Source: Rubrobacter sp.
GTDB lineage: Bacteria; Actinomycetota; Rubrobacteria; Rubrobacterales; Rubrobacteraceae
DNA: 17,203 bases
Assembly (NCBI GenBank): GCA_016781705.1
Contig: JADDPV010000095.1
Span: 1 to 17,203, forward strand
Direction of reading: 5' to 3'
A program made the translations under genes and the position numbers. Under the pieces are notes generated by a model that saw nothing but the letters and a program-made list of their open reading frames with translations, was not told where the DNA came from and searched no databases. This document shows positions 1-7,166 of this stretch, piece by piece (within the stretch, counting starts at the first letter, position 1; each line of letters starts with the position of its first letter).

Positions 1-401
1 CATCATCCGAGAAGGCGCCCAAGGAGAGATACTGGAGATGGACTCGATGGGCAGTGCCCCATCCGCACCGGCCTCGGCGTCGAGCCTGAGCCCGACATCG
101 CGCCGCTCCGACCCCGCGAGGACTTCTAAGCCGAAGCGCTCCCAGCCCCGGAGGACGCTCTCCTCGTCACCGAGGTCTCCGACACGACGCTGAGATAAGA
201 TCGCAACGTTAGGCTTTCGCTCTGCGCACGAGCTGGCATCCAGTAGGTCTGGATCCAGGCCTCCCCGTGGAGATGGTCGAGGTCTACTCCCGACCCGAGG
301 AGGGTATCTTCAAGGAGACTGTGCGGGCGAAGCAGGACGATACGCTCTCCCCGAAGACCGCCACCGGGCTCGAGCTCGCCGTCGGGGAGATCCTCGGTTA
401 A
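1..401 (+). pseudogene. Uma2-family (DUF820) endonuclease-like gene, decayed, 5' end outside window
   Basis: Reading frame 1 from the window edge gives a Uma2-like core: VEPEPDIAPLRPREDF (82-126), then PEDALLVTEVSDTTLR (148-195), then LSLCARAGIQ (214-243). This matches the family pattern 'EPEPD..v', 'PE..lLvvEVsdsSL.yDr..K..lYA.agIpeYW'. The frame is cut by TAA at 127-129 and TAA at 196-198, both where the family usually has Tyr, and by TAG at 244-246 where Glu is expected. After about 255 the similarity moves to frame 3, as if one base had been lost. It continues MVEVYSRPEEGIFKE to a natural stop at 399-401 (ILG*). Uma2 proteins belong to the PD-(D/E)XK nuclease superfamily and are often present in many copies in actinobacteria and cyanobacteria. 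Their role is poorly known. The final TAA overlaps the folD stop on the other strand. Four independent lesions make a sequencing error unlikely. Confidence 0.8.
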
Positions 402-1249
402 CCGCCCGCGGTCGCCCGCGCTGCCTCTAAAGCGTTGTGCAGCAGCATCGCTCGCGTCATCGGCCCCACCCCCCCCGGCACCGGCGTGATGTACGAGGCC
501 AGAGGCTCGACCTCCTCGAACCTCACGTCGCCCGTGAGCCCACCGCCTTCTTTCGAGTGGATGCCCACGTCCACGACGACCGCGCCCTCCCGGACGTGCT
601 CCGCCCCGATAAAACCGCGCCGCCCCGCCGCGACGACCAGTATCTCCGCCCGCCGCGTCGCCGCCGTCAGGTCACGGGTGCGAGAGTGGCAGACGGTGAC
701 GGTCGCGTTCTCGCGTAGGAGCAACTGCGCCAGCGGCTTTCCGACCAGGTTCGAGCGCCCGACCACGACGGCTTCGCGCCCGGCCATCCCTACCCGGCTC
801 CGTTTCAGAAGCTGTATCACGCCGTGCGGAGTGCAGGGCAGCAGGCTCGGTAAGCCCACGGCGAGCCGCCCCGCACTCAAGGGGCTCAAGCCGTCCACGT
901 CCTTTGCGGAATCGATCGCCGAGACGAGCGGGAGGGCATCGAGCCCTTCGGGCAGCGGCAACTGTATAAAGAAGCCGGAGACGGCATCGTCGGCGTTCAA
1001 CCTCTCGACGAGGCGGGCGAGTGCCTCCCGCGAGACGTCGGCGCCGAAGCGGTGGGTCTCGGACTCGATGCCGACCTCGGCCGAGTCGCGTTGCTTCATG
1101 CGCACGTAGGTCGCGGAGGCCGCGTCGTCGCCGACGAGGACCACGTCCAGGCGCACGTGTGCGCCGCGGCGCTTCAGCGCCGCTACGCCTCGCGCGACCT
1201 CGGCGCGTATCTCGGCCGCTGTCTGTTTGCCGTCGAGGATCTCTGCCAC
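398..1249 (-). CDS. folD: FolD bifunctional methylenetetrahydrofolate dehydrogenase/cyclohydrolase
   Basis: The 283-aa product has the normal FolD length. It interconverts 5,10-methylene-THF and 10-formyl-THF in the cytoplasm, giving one-carbon units for purines and formyl-Met. The N-terminal catalytic domain has the Y48-x3-K52 pair (TYVRMK), in which Lys is the catalytic residue. It also has the substrate motif FFIQLPLPEGL and DVDGLSPLSAGRL. The NAD(P)-binding domain has VVVGRSNLVGKPLAQLLL, and the C-terminal signature is TPVPGGVGPMTRAMLLHN. The start is a GTG at 1249, giving MAEILDG. An AAGG stretch just upstream overlaps the stop region of the preceding pyrophosphatase gene. The gap to that gene is 7 bases, so folD is the third gene of the pcrA operon. 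Its stop shares the TTAA at 398-401 with the stop of the Uma2 remnant. No clear U-rich terminator follows. Confidence 0.96.
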   Translation of the reverse strand: MAEILDGKQTAAEIRAEVARGVAALKRRGAHVRLDVVLVGDDAASATYVRMKQRDSAEVGIESETHRFGADVSREALARLVERLNADDAVSGFFIQLPLPEGLDALPLVSAIDSAKDVDGLSPLSAGRLAVGLPSLLPCTPHGVIQLLKRSRVGMAGREAVVVGRSNLVGKPLAQLLLRENATVTVCHSRTRDLTAATRRAEILVVAAGRRGFIGAEHVREGAVVVDVGIHSKEGGGLTGDVRFEEVEPLASYITPVPGGVGPMTRAMLLHNALEAARATAGG

Positions 1250-1256
1250 GAAAGCC

Positions 1257-2876
1257 TTAGAAGGCCGCGAGGAGCTTCGGGGCGACCTGCTTCTTGCGGC
1301 TCATCACGCCGGGCAGGTCTATAACGCCGTCCTCGGCCGTGGCGCCGAAGGCCCGCTCGACGGCGGCGCATTCGCCCGCGCACAGGAGCTCGGTACCCTG
1401 GCCCACGATGTCCGTGACCATCAGCGCCGCGAAGAGGTAGCCGTTCTCCTGCCGGACCTTCTCGAGAGCCTCCACCAACTCGTCCTTGCGCTCCAGGAGT
1501 CCGGTCCCGACCGTCTCTATCTGGGAGACGCTCATCGCCTCGCCGGTGCTCGTGCCGTACTCCTTGAGGTCGCGCTCCACGATCGCTTCGGCCGAGAGCC
1601 CCGATACGTCCGAGGTCGCCTCGAACATCTCCATCCCGAACTTCTCGGCGTCGAGGCCCAGGAGCTCCTCCAGGTGACGGACGACCTCGTGGTCGCGCTC
1701 CGTAGTCGTGGGGGAGTTCAGGATCACGGTATCCGAGAGCAGGGCCGCCAGCAGCATCTTCGCCGACGCCTCCGACGGGTCGAGGCCGTTCTGGCGGTAA
1801 CGCTCGACGATGAGGGTCGCGGTCGAGCCCACGGGGTCGAAGGTCGCGGGTATGGGGCTCTCGGTCTGCACGTCGCCCACGCGGTGGTGGTCGAGGATCT
1901 CCACGATCTGGGCCTGCTCGACGCCGGGTACGCTCTGACCCCTCTCGGCATGGTCCACGAGCAGTATCTTCCGGGGCTCCGGGTTGAGCAAGTCCGTCCT
2001 GGTGACGATACCGATAGGCCTCTTGTCGCCGTCCACGGCGATCGCCGCCCGGTAGTGGACCTCCATCACCTGGTCCGTGATGTCCGTGATCAACTCCTCC
2101 GGGTCGACCGTGACGGGGTCCTGACTCATCACCTCGTGCACCGGCACCGAGAGTTGCACCATCCGGCTCGTCACGTACGAGTCCAGTGGACTCAAGACGA
2201 CCGTCGTCCCCTTCTCCTCCGCCATCTCCAGGACATCGTCGTTCGGACGGGCGCCGTTGGTGACGACGAGGATGCCCGTGCCGAGCTCTATGGCGCGCCG
2301 CTGGCCCCGGGACCTGTCCCCTATGACCACGATGTCCCCGGGGTTCATCTGCGCACCCATCGAGTCCACGCTCATCGAGATGACCCACAGCTTCCCGCTG
2401 GTCTCCATGTCCTCCCCGACCAGGAGCTCCCCTTCGAGGACGTCCACGATTGCGCCGACCGACACCGGCGTCTCGGCGAAGCTCGACGCCTCCCTGGACT
2501 CCCTGATGTACATGCGCGCCAGGCTCCGCTCCGTCACGAGGCCGACCAGGGCGCCCGCGTCGTCCACGACCGGTACCTGGCTTATGTTCCGCTTCGCCAT
2601 CGCGAGCCCCACGTTGCGCAAGGGGTCGTCCTGGTGAACGGTCGATATGTCCTTGCTCATCACGTCCTTGACGCGCAGCATGATGTGCTTCAACAGCTTG
2701 GGCTCCCTCGCCCCGCTCCGTCCCAGCGCCCACCGCGTCTGGTCGTTGATCTCGCCCAGACGCGCCGGGGCGTAGATGTCCTCCGGGTTTAGCCGCCCCT
2801 TCAACTCTGCGTACCCGATCGCCGACGCTATAGAATCCGTGTCCGGGTTCCTGTGCCCCGTTACGTAAACGTGCAT
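1257..2876 (-). CDS. Mn-dependent family II inorganic pyrophosphatase with CBS-DRTGG-CBS regulatory insert
   Basis: The 539-aa product hydrolyses PPi to phosphate. The DHH catalytic domain is split. Metal ligands GHRNPDTDS (H8, D12, D14) come first, and LVDHAERGQS (D308, H309) and the DHH motif (329-331) follow the insert. SDT is at 381-383. The C-terminal DHHA2 domain ends with the pyrophosphate-binding SRKKQ (526-530). The insert at about 65-300 holds a CBS repeat (VKDVMSKDISTVHQDDPLR), a DRTGG domain (about 140-245, with VVIGDRSRGQRRAIELGTG), and a second CBS repeat (VHEVMSQDPVTVDPEE). In characterised CBS-PPases this module binds adenine nucleotides; with DRTGG it can also bind diadenosine polyphosphates. 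I chose the ATG at 2876 (MHVYVTGH) because a strong GGGAGGAG lies 8 bases upstream. An in-frame TTG at 2903 would add nine residues and overlap the pcrA stop. The gap to pcrA is 23 bases. Confidence 0.93.
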   Translation of the reverse strand: MHVYVTGHRNPDTDSIASAIGYAELKGRLNPEDIYAPARLGEINDQTRWALGRSGAREPKLLKHIMLRVKDVMSKDISTVHQDDPLRNVGLAMAKRNISQVPVVDDAGALVGLVTERSLARMYIRESREASSFAETPVSVGAIVDVLEGELLVGEDMETSGKLWVISMSVDSMGAQMNPGDIVVIGDRSRGQRRAIELGTGILVVTNGARPNDDVLEMAEEKGTTVVLSPLDSYVTSRMVQLSVPVHEVMSQDPVTVDPEELITDITDQVMEVHYRAAIAVDGDKRPIGIVTRTDLLNPEPRKILLVDHAERGQSVPGVEQAQIVEILDHHRVGDVQTESPIPATFDPVGSTATLIVERYRQNGLDPSEASAKMLLAALLSDTVILNSPTTTERDHEVVRHLEELLGLDAEKFGMEMFEATSDVSGLSAEAIVERDLKEYGTSTGEAMSVSQIETVGTGLLERKDELVEALEKVRQENGYLFAALMVTDIVGQGTELLCAGECAAVERAFGATAEDGVIDLPGVMSRKKQVAPKLLAAF

Positions 2877-2899
2877 GGCCGTAACTCCTCCCGAAAACC

Positions 2900-5065
2900 T
2901 CAAGCCCTGCTGAGCGGCGCTATCTCGGGCACGAGGACTTTCTCCTCCGACCCGAACCTGACCACCACCCTACCCCTCTCCGCCTCCACGACCTCCCCCA
3001 CCCCGAACTTCGCGTGCCGCACCCTCTCCCCAGCCCTGTATAACGACTCCGCCTGAACCCCGGCCTTCCCCGGCCGCTCCATCCGCCGCGAGGGCGACCC
3101 GCCCAGAGCCCCGCCCCAGCCACCCCTTCCGCGAGAAGCCTCGCCGGAGACGCCGGGCACGGAGCCCGCCTTCAGGTCTTCCGGTATCTCCGAGAGGAAC
3201 CGCGAGGGCATCTGGTACTCTCGCTCGCCGTAGGTCGAGCGGACCCGCGCGTACGAGAGCGTCAGGGTCTTCCGGGCGCGCGTGATCCCCACGTAGCACA
3301 ACCGCCGCTCCTCCTCCAGGTTCTGCTCGTCTAGAGACCTCGCGTGCGGGAAAGTCCCCTCCTCCATCCCCACCACGAAAACGTGGTCGTACTCCAGCCC
3401 CTTGGCGTTATGCAGCGTCATCAACGTCACCCGCCCCTCCCCCGAGAGCGCGTCCGCCTCCGAATACAGCGCCTGCTCCTGCAAGAACCCGTCGAGCGTG
3501 GCATCCGGCTCCACGCGCTCGTACTCGGCGGCGGCGTTCACCAGCTCCCCAAGGTTCTCCAGGCGCGACTCCGCCTCCACCGTCCCCTCGGCCACAAGCT
3601 CCTTGCGGTACCCCGACTCGTCCAGCACCGCCTCCACCATCTCCGACGGCGTGACCTCCCGCGCCGCCACCCGCCACCCCTCGAAGAGAGCATGCACCCT
3701 CGCGCAAGCCTTCCTCGCCGCCCCCGAGAGCCCGGCCTCCTCAGCCTCCGTGAGAGCCTCGTAGAGCGTGATGCCCTCGCGCTGCGCGTGGTCCAACAAT
3801 CGTCCGACCGACGCCTGGCCCAGGCCCCGCTTCGGGACGTTGATGATGCGCTCCAGCGAGACCGCGTCGGCGGGGTTCGAGATCGCGGAGAGGTACGCTA
3901 TGGCGTCCTTGATCTCCGCCCGCTCGTAGAACCTTACTCCCCCCACGATCTGGTACGGCACCCCCTCCCGCACCAGAACGTCCTCCAGCGTCCGGCTCTG
4001 CGCGTTCGTCCGGTAAAACACCGCCACGTCCCGCAAATGGGCCCCCGCCCTCTCCAGCCGCTCTATCTCGGACACCACGAACCGCGCCTCCGCGTAATCG
4101 TCCGCCGCCGTGAACAGCCGGATGCGCTCCCCCTCCTCCCCCGCCGTCCACAACTCCTTCTCCTTGCGCGACGCGTTATTCGCCACCACCGCGTTCGCCG
4201 CGCTGAGTATGGTCTGAGTCGAGCGGTAGTTCTGCTCCAGCTTGACGACCTTCGCCTCCGGGTAGTCCCGCTCGAAATTCAATATATTGGAAATGTCAGC
4301 ACCCCGCCAACTATAGACCGACTGATCATCGTCGCCCACGACACAAAGGTTATGGTGTGCTTCGGCGAGGAGGTTGACGAGGCGGTATTGGGCGTGGTTG
4401 GTGTCCTGGTATTCGTCCACGTGGATGTACTTGAAGCGGCGCTGGTAGCGTTCGCGGACTTCGGGGAAGACTTCGAGGAGGGCGACGGTCTGCATCAGGA
4501 GGTCGTCGAAGTCCATCGCGTTGTTCTCGTAGAGGCGTTTCTGGTAGAGGTCGTAGACCTCGGCGACGTTCTCCGCGATGTAGCCCTCGGTGGCGCGCAG
4601 GTAGTCGTTCGCGTCCATGAGTTGGTTCTTGGCGGCGGAGATCTGGGCGTGGAAAGAGCGCGGGTTGAAGCGTTTGGGGTCCTTGCCGAGCTCGACGATG
4701 CAGCGGCGGGTGAGGCGGACCTGGTCGGCGGCGTCGTAGATGGTGAACTCGCGTTTGTAGCCGAGCTTTTCGGCGTGGACGCGCAGGATGCGGGAGCAGA
4801 AGGCGTGGAAGGTGGAGACCCACATCTTGCGCGAGTCGGGGCCGACGAGAAGGGCCACGCGGTCCTTCATCTCGCTTGCGGCCTTGTTGGTGAAGGTTAT
4901 GGCGAGGATCTCGTCGGGCGAGGCGAGGCCCTCGTCGAGTAGGTAGGAGATTCTGTGCGTCAGCACCCGCGTCTTGCCGCTGCCGGCCCCGGCGAGGATG
5001 AGTAGGGGTCCTTCGGTGTGCGTGACGGCGTCGAGCTGTGTCGGGTTTAGCGACTCCAGGAGCAC
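2900..5065 (-). CDS. pcrA: PcrA/UvrD-type superfamily 1 ATP-dependent 3'-5' DNA helicase
   Basis: The 721-aa product unwinds DNA in repair and in clearing replication and transcription conflicts. All SF1A motifs are present in order: Q motif LNPTQLDAV; Walker A AGAGSGKT (25-32); Ia ITFTNKAASEMK; II DEYQDT (217-222); III GDDDQSVYSWRGA (244-256); IV LEQNYRST (276-283); V TLHNAKGLEYDHVF; and VI RLCYVGITRARKTL. The last 43 residues (GERVRHAKFGVGEVVEAE...) form the Tudor-like tail that contacts RNA polymerase in PcrA. The start is a GTG at 5065, giving MLLESLNPTQ. No Shine-Dalgarno sequence stands out, but TATACT lies 7 bases upstream of the GTG, so a leaderless message is possible. The gene leads the operon with the pyrophosphatase and folD. 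Codon wobble preference changes sharply near residue 240 (see findings). Confidence 0.96.
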   Translation of the reverse strand: MLLESLNPTQLDAVTHTEGPLLILAGAGSGKTRVLTHRISYLLDEGLASPDEILAITFTNKAASEMKDRVALLVGPDSRKMWVSTFHAFCSRILRVHAEKLGYKREFTIYDAADQVRLTRRCIVELGKDPKRFNPRSFHAQISAAKNQLMDANDYLRATEGYIAENVAEVYDLYQKRLYENNAMDFDDLLMQTVALLEVFPEVRERYQRRFKYIHVDEYQDTNHAQYRLVNLLAEAHHNLCVVGDDDQSVYSWRGADISNILNFERDYPEAKVVKLEQNYRSTQTILSAANAVVANNASRKEKELWTAGEEGERIRLFTAADDYAEARFVVSEIERLERAGAHLRDVAVFYRTNAQSRTLEDVLVREGVPYQIVGGVRFYERAEIKDAIAYLSAISNPADAVSLERIINVPKRGLGQASVGRLLDHAQREGITLYEALTEAEEAGLSGAARKACARVHALFEGWRVAAREVTPSEMVEAVLDESGYRKELVAEGTVEAESRLENLGELVNAAAEYERVEPDATLDGFLQEQALYSEADALSGEGRVTLMTLHNAKGLEYDHVFVVGMEEGTFPHARSLDEQNLEEERRLCYVGITRARKTLTLSYARVRSTYGEREYQMPSRFLSEIPEDLKAGSVPGVSGEASRGRGGWGGALGGSPSRRMERPGKAGVQAESLYRAGERVRHAKFGVGEVVEAERGRVVVRFGSEEKVLVPEIAPLSRA

Positions 5066-5072
5066 ATAGGAG

Positions 5073-5078
5073 AGTATA
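5073..5078 (-). promoter_or_regulatory. Possible -10 element for leaderless pcrA transcript
   Basis: TATACT on the minus strand ends 7 bases before the pcrA GTG. That is the spacing expected if transcription starts at or next to the start codon. No good -35 hexamer sits 16-18 bases upstream, where the sequence is CGGCGG. The call rests only on the -10 match and its distance. Confidence 0.35.
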
Positions 5079-5167
5079 CCGCCGCAAGCCCCACCCCGCC
5101 GGGTCGGCGCCGCGTGGCGTTCACGTCTATATGATCGCGGCGGGTGAACTGGATCAGGCAGGCCACG

Positions 5168-6080
5168 ATGGTGCCCGACAACGAAGCCGCGACCACGCGC
5201 TTGCCGCCGGCGAAAGGCCCCTCAGGGCTTTTTCCGCTGCCCGCCCTGCCGGGCAAGGGACGGACGTGGGAGAACATCGGCGCCACACGCCTCCGCTAGA
5301 CCGTCGACGAAGTCGCCGTACCCGCCCTCTCCGAACACGTCATCCTCGTTCGTGAGCGTGGGGCGGCGGTACAGGCTGGAGAAGAGGCTGGACGGGCACG
5401 TCTACAGGCCGTCCGGGGTAAGGGGCGACGTGGCGGTCGTCCCGGCGGGCGTACCGACGGAGTTCCGTTCGCGGGAGCGGGAGCCGCAGGAGGTCGAGAG
5501 CTTGGTCGTGCGCCTCGAACCCGCTTTCGTCCGCAAGGTAGCCGAGGGCGCGGACGTGGAACCGGATCGCGTAGAACTGGTCGGCGTCCTCGGTGGGCGC
5601 GGCGCCGGGATCGAGCGCATCGCGGCGTCGCTCCTGCCGGAGCAGCTGGAGAACGAAGGGCTCTTTGACGGGCTCTACGCCGACTCCCTGGCGACGGCGC
5701 TGGCGGTAAACCTCCTCAGGAACCACTCCTCGCTCGGTCGGAGCGCCGCGTACAAGGCAGAGCCCGAGTTCCAAGGGGGGCTCCCGAAAGCCGTGCTCCG
5801 AGGCGTCACCGAATACGTGGAAGAGCACCTGGCCCGCGACCTCACGCTGACCGAAGTCTCCGGGGTGGTGCACATGAGCCCGTTCCACTTCTCGCGGATG
5901 TTCAAGCTCTCGGCCGACCTTAGCCCGCACCAGTACGTGCTCCGCCGGAGAGTCGAGCGGGCGAAGGACTTGCTGGTGAACACCAACCTCCCCCTGCATG
6001 AAGTCGCCCGCCTCTCGGGCTTCACCGACCAGAGCCACCTCGGGACCAGCCCCAGGTCCCTCCGCCTGGCGTCCGGCTAG
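5168..6080 (+). pseudogene. AraC-family transcriptional regulator, broken by stop, frameshift and deletion
   Basis: Translation from ATG 5168 in frame 2 gives MVPDNEAATTR..., then TWENIGATRLR, a TAG at 5297-5299, then TVDEVAVPALSEHVILV. This reads like the N-terminal ligand domain of AraC regulators. Similarity then jumps to frame 3 at about 5345-5352 and continues GRRYRLEKRLDGHVYR and GDVAVVPAGVPTEFR. The first HTH unit (LTLTEVSGVVHMSPFHFSRMFK) and the linker LSPHQYVLRRRVERAKDLL are intact. The second HTH runs LPLHEVARLSGFTDQSHL and then passes directly to GTSPRSLR. About eight residues of the usual 'ARHFRRLLG' helix are missing, an apparent in-frame deletion. After the TAG at 6078-6080 the frame reads on as IFVKESKNLPKTAKTSKN, which resembles the Lys/Asn-rich tail of some AraC proteins, so the real end may lie later. 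It stands divergent from pcrA and ahead of two other broken + strand genes, which it may once have controlled. Confidence 0.82.
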
Positions 6081-6242
6081 ATCTTCGTCAAAGAGAGCAA
6101 GAACCTACCGAAAACCGCAAAGACATCAAAGAACCAACCTCCCGGATCTTCGATACTTCCTCTCGACGCGAACACGAGAACGGAAGGAGGAAGGTCAGGG
6201 AAACGATCGAGAAAGGCGCCACGCGCGGCCCGCGGGGCGAGG
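6081..6242 (+). other. Non-coding remnant between AraC and SRPBCC pseudogenes
   Basis: These 162 bases hold no intact gene. The first 60 or so continue the AraC frame with a plausible AraC-like tail. A GGAGGAAGG purine run at about 6184-6192 looks like a ribosome binding site, but no ATG, GTG or TTG follows at a normal distance. The original start region of the SRPBCC gene may therefore have been altered. Confidence 0.4.
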
Positions 6243-6735
6243 ATGGCCCGAAGACGCGGTGACCCAACTCCGCGCTGCGCGTGTCCGGGAGCGCCATAAT
6301 CGAGCGTCCGGTCGAGGAGGTCTTCGCCCTCGCCGGGGCCTACGAAAACGATCCGCGCTGGCACACCGGGGTGATCGAGATGCGCCAGGACCCACCCGGA
6401 GCCCCTGCTTGGGGACAAGGACCCGCGAGGTCATGAGCGTCTTCGGCCGGCGGCAGGTAACGGCGGCGAAGGTAACCGGGTACGAGCCAAACAGGAGGAT
6501 CGTCTTCGAGGCGACCGGTGGTCCCGTGCCCTGTTGGAGACACCGGACCTTCGAGCCGGTCGGTGGCCACACGCGGTTCACGTACGAGCTGTCGCTGGAT
6601 CCGAAGCCACGCTACAGGCTGCTCTCCTGGATATTGGTATCTTACCTGCGGCGTCGAGTCTCGGGTGACGTGAAGAGGCTCAAGACTCTTCTTGAACGCG
6701 GCGAAGGAGCAAGCAGGCACCGACCACGAGCGTAG
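6243..6735 (+). pseudogene. SRPBCC (START-like/polyketide cyclase) family protein, frameshifted
   Basis: Frame 2 from the GTG at 6281 reads VSGSAIIERPVEEVF, then ENDPRWHTGVIEMRQDP, and runs into TGA just after 6420. Similarity resumes in frame 1 from about 6410 as TRTREVMSVFGRRQVTAAKV, then YEPNRRIVFEATGGP, FEPVGGHTRFTYELSL, LLSWILVSYLRRRV and DVKRLKTLLERG, to the stop at 6733-6735. Together the two pieces give a full SRPBCC fold of about 150 residues, from the typical first strand (v.Rp.eeVF) to the final helix (kRLK.lLE). One missing base within about 6400-6415 would join them. An ATG at 6243 in yet another frame (MARRRGDPTPR) may be the old start, which would imply a second lesion before 6281. 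These proteins bind hydrophobic ligands in a helix-grip cavity. The substrate here is unknown. Confidence 0.75.
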
Positions 6736-6774
6736 CAAAGGGCCGTAAAGGTCCAGAGAAAAGAGCATATCACC

Positions 6775-7166
6775 ATGTCGCAAGAGAACATCTCCGTCAT
6801 GCGGAGCGTCTACGACGCCTTCACGCGGGGAGACGCGCGGACCCTCTTCGAGCTTTTCACCCGGAGGGCGAGATCTACCAGTCGAGTCGCCTCCCTTGAG
6901 GAGGGGAATACAAGGGAGGCGAGGGGCTCGAGACCTTCCTCGGGAACCTGACCGGGGCTATCGAGTCGCAGGTGGATACCGAACGGTACATAGACGACGA
7001 GGAAGGTCACGTCGTGGCCGTCGGGCACACGCGGGGCAAAGTCAGGGGCACCGGGAGAGAGTTCGACGTGCCCGAAACGCACGTCTGGACGGTCGAGGAC
7101 GGCAAGATAACCAGGTACGAATCGTACATCGACACCCCGAAGATGCGTGCTGCGCTGAACCTCTAA
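6775..7166 (+). pseudogene. SnoaL-like (NTF2-fold) protein, frameshift plus nonsense codon
   Basis: ATG 6775 starts a typical SnoaL-like N-terminus, MSQENISVMRSVYDAFTRG, DARTLFELF. At about 6856-6860 the frame breaks. Adding one G (TTC GAC CCG) would restore F-D-P-EGEIYQSS. In the continuing frame a TGA at 6897-6899 follows ...SSRLP, where this family commonly has Trp (PWGGEY). It then reads GGEYKGGEGLETFLGNL, ERYIDDEEGHVVAVGHTRG, TGREFDVPETHVWTVEDG and KITRYESYIDTPKMRAAL to TAA at 7164-7166. The fold is complete in length (about 130 residues), so decay looks recent. SnoaL-like proteins are small ligand-binding or isomerase-like domains, and no specific activity can be assigned. The stop overlaps that of the opposing methyltransferase by two bases. 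Confidence 0.78.

Noticed and set aside
346..390. Nine-bp inverted repeat (TCTCCCCGA ... TCGGGGAGA) as a folD terminator
   Set aside because: The loop is 27 bases, no U-run follows on the minus strand, and it lies within the Uma2 coding remnant, so chance pairing is likely.
1227..2792. Long open frames on both strands over the pyrophosphatase gene (521 codons on +, 516 codons on - at 1183-2733)
   Set aside because: Both are shadows of the CBS-DRTGG pyrophosphatase, whose catalytic motifs fix the true frame.
3344..4942. Long + strand open frame of 532 codons opposite pcrA
   Set aside because: It is antisense to a gene with all helicase motifs. It has low-complexity Arg/His/Leu-rich then Val/Asp/Glu-rich sequence, and it is explained by the high GC and codon skew of pcrA.
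5213..5235. Hairpin AAGGCCC-CTCA-GGGCTTT followed by T's, resembling a + strand terminator
   Set aside because: It lies inside the reconstructed AraC coding sequence, has a G-T pair and a short stem, and no + strand gene ends before it.
5047..5286. Minus-strand 79-codon frame with a stretch resembling the N-terminus of a sugar/metabolite transporter (KRVVAASLSGTIV)
   Set aside because: The resemblance is short and lost after 15 residues. The + strand reading of the same bases continues smoothly into the AraC regulator.
5168..7166. Idea that all frameshifts in the island are sequencing errors
   Set aside because: The lesions also include in-frame TAG and TGA codons and an in-frame deletion, and flanking genes show none. 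Resequencing would still be the final test.
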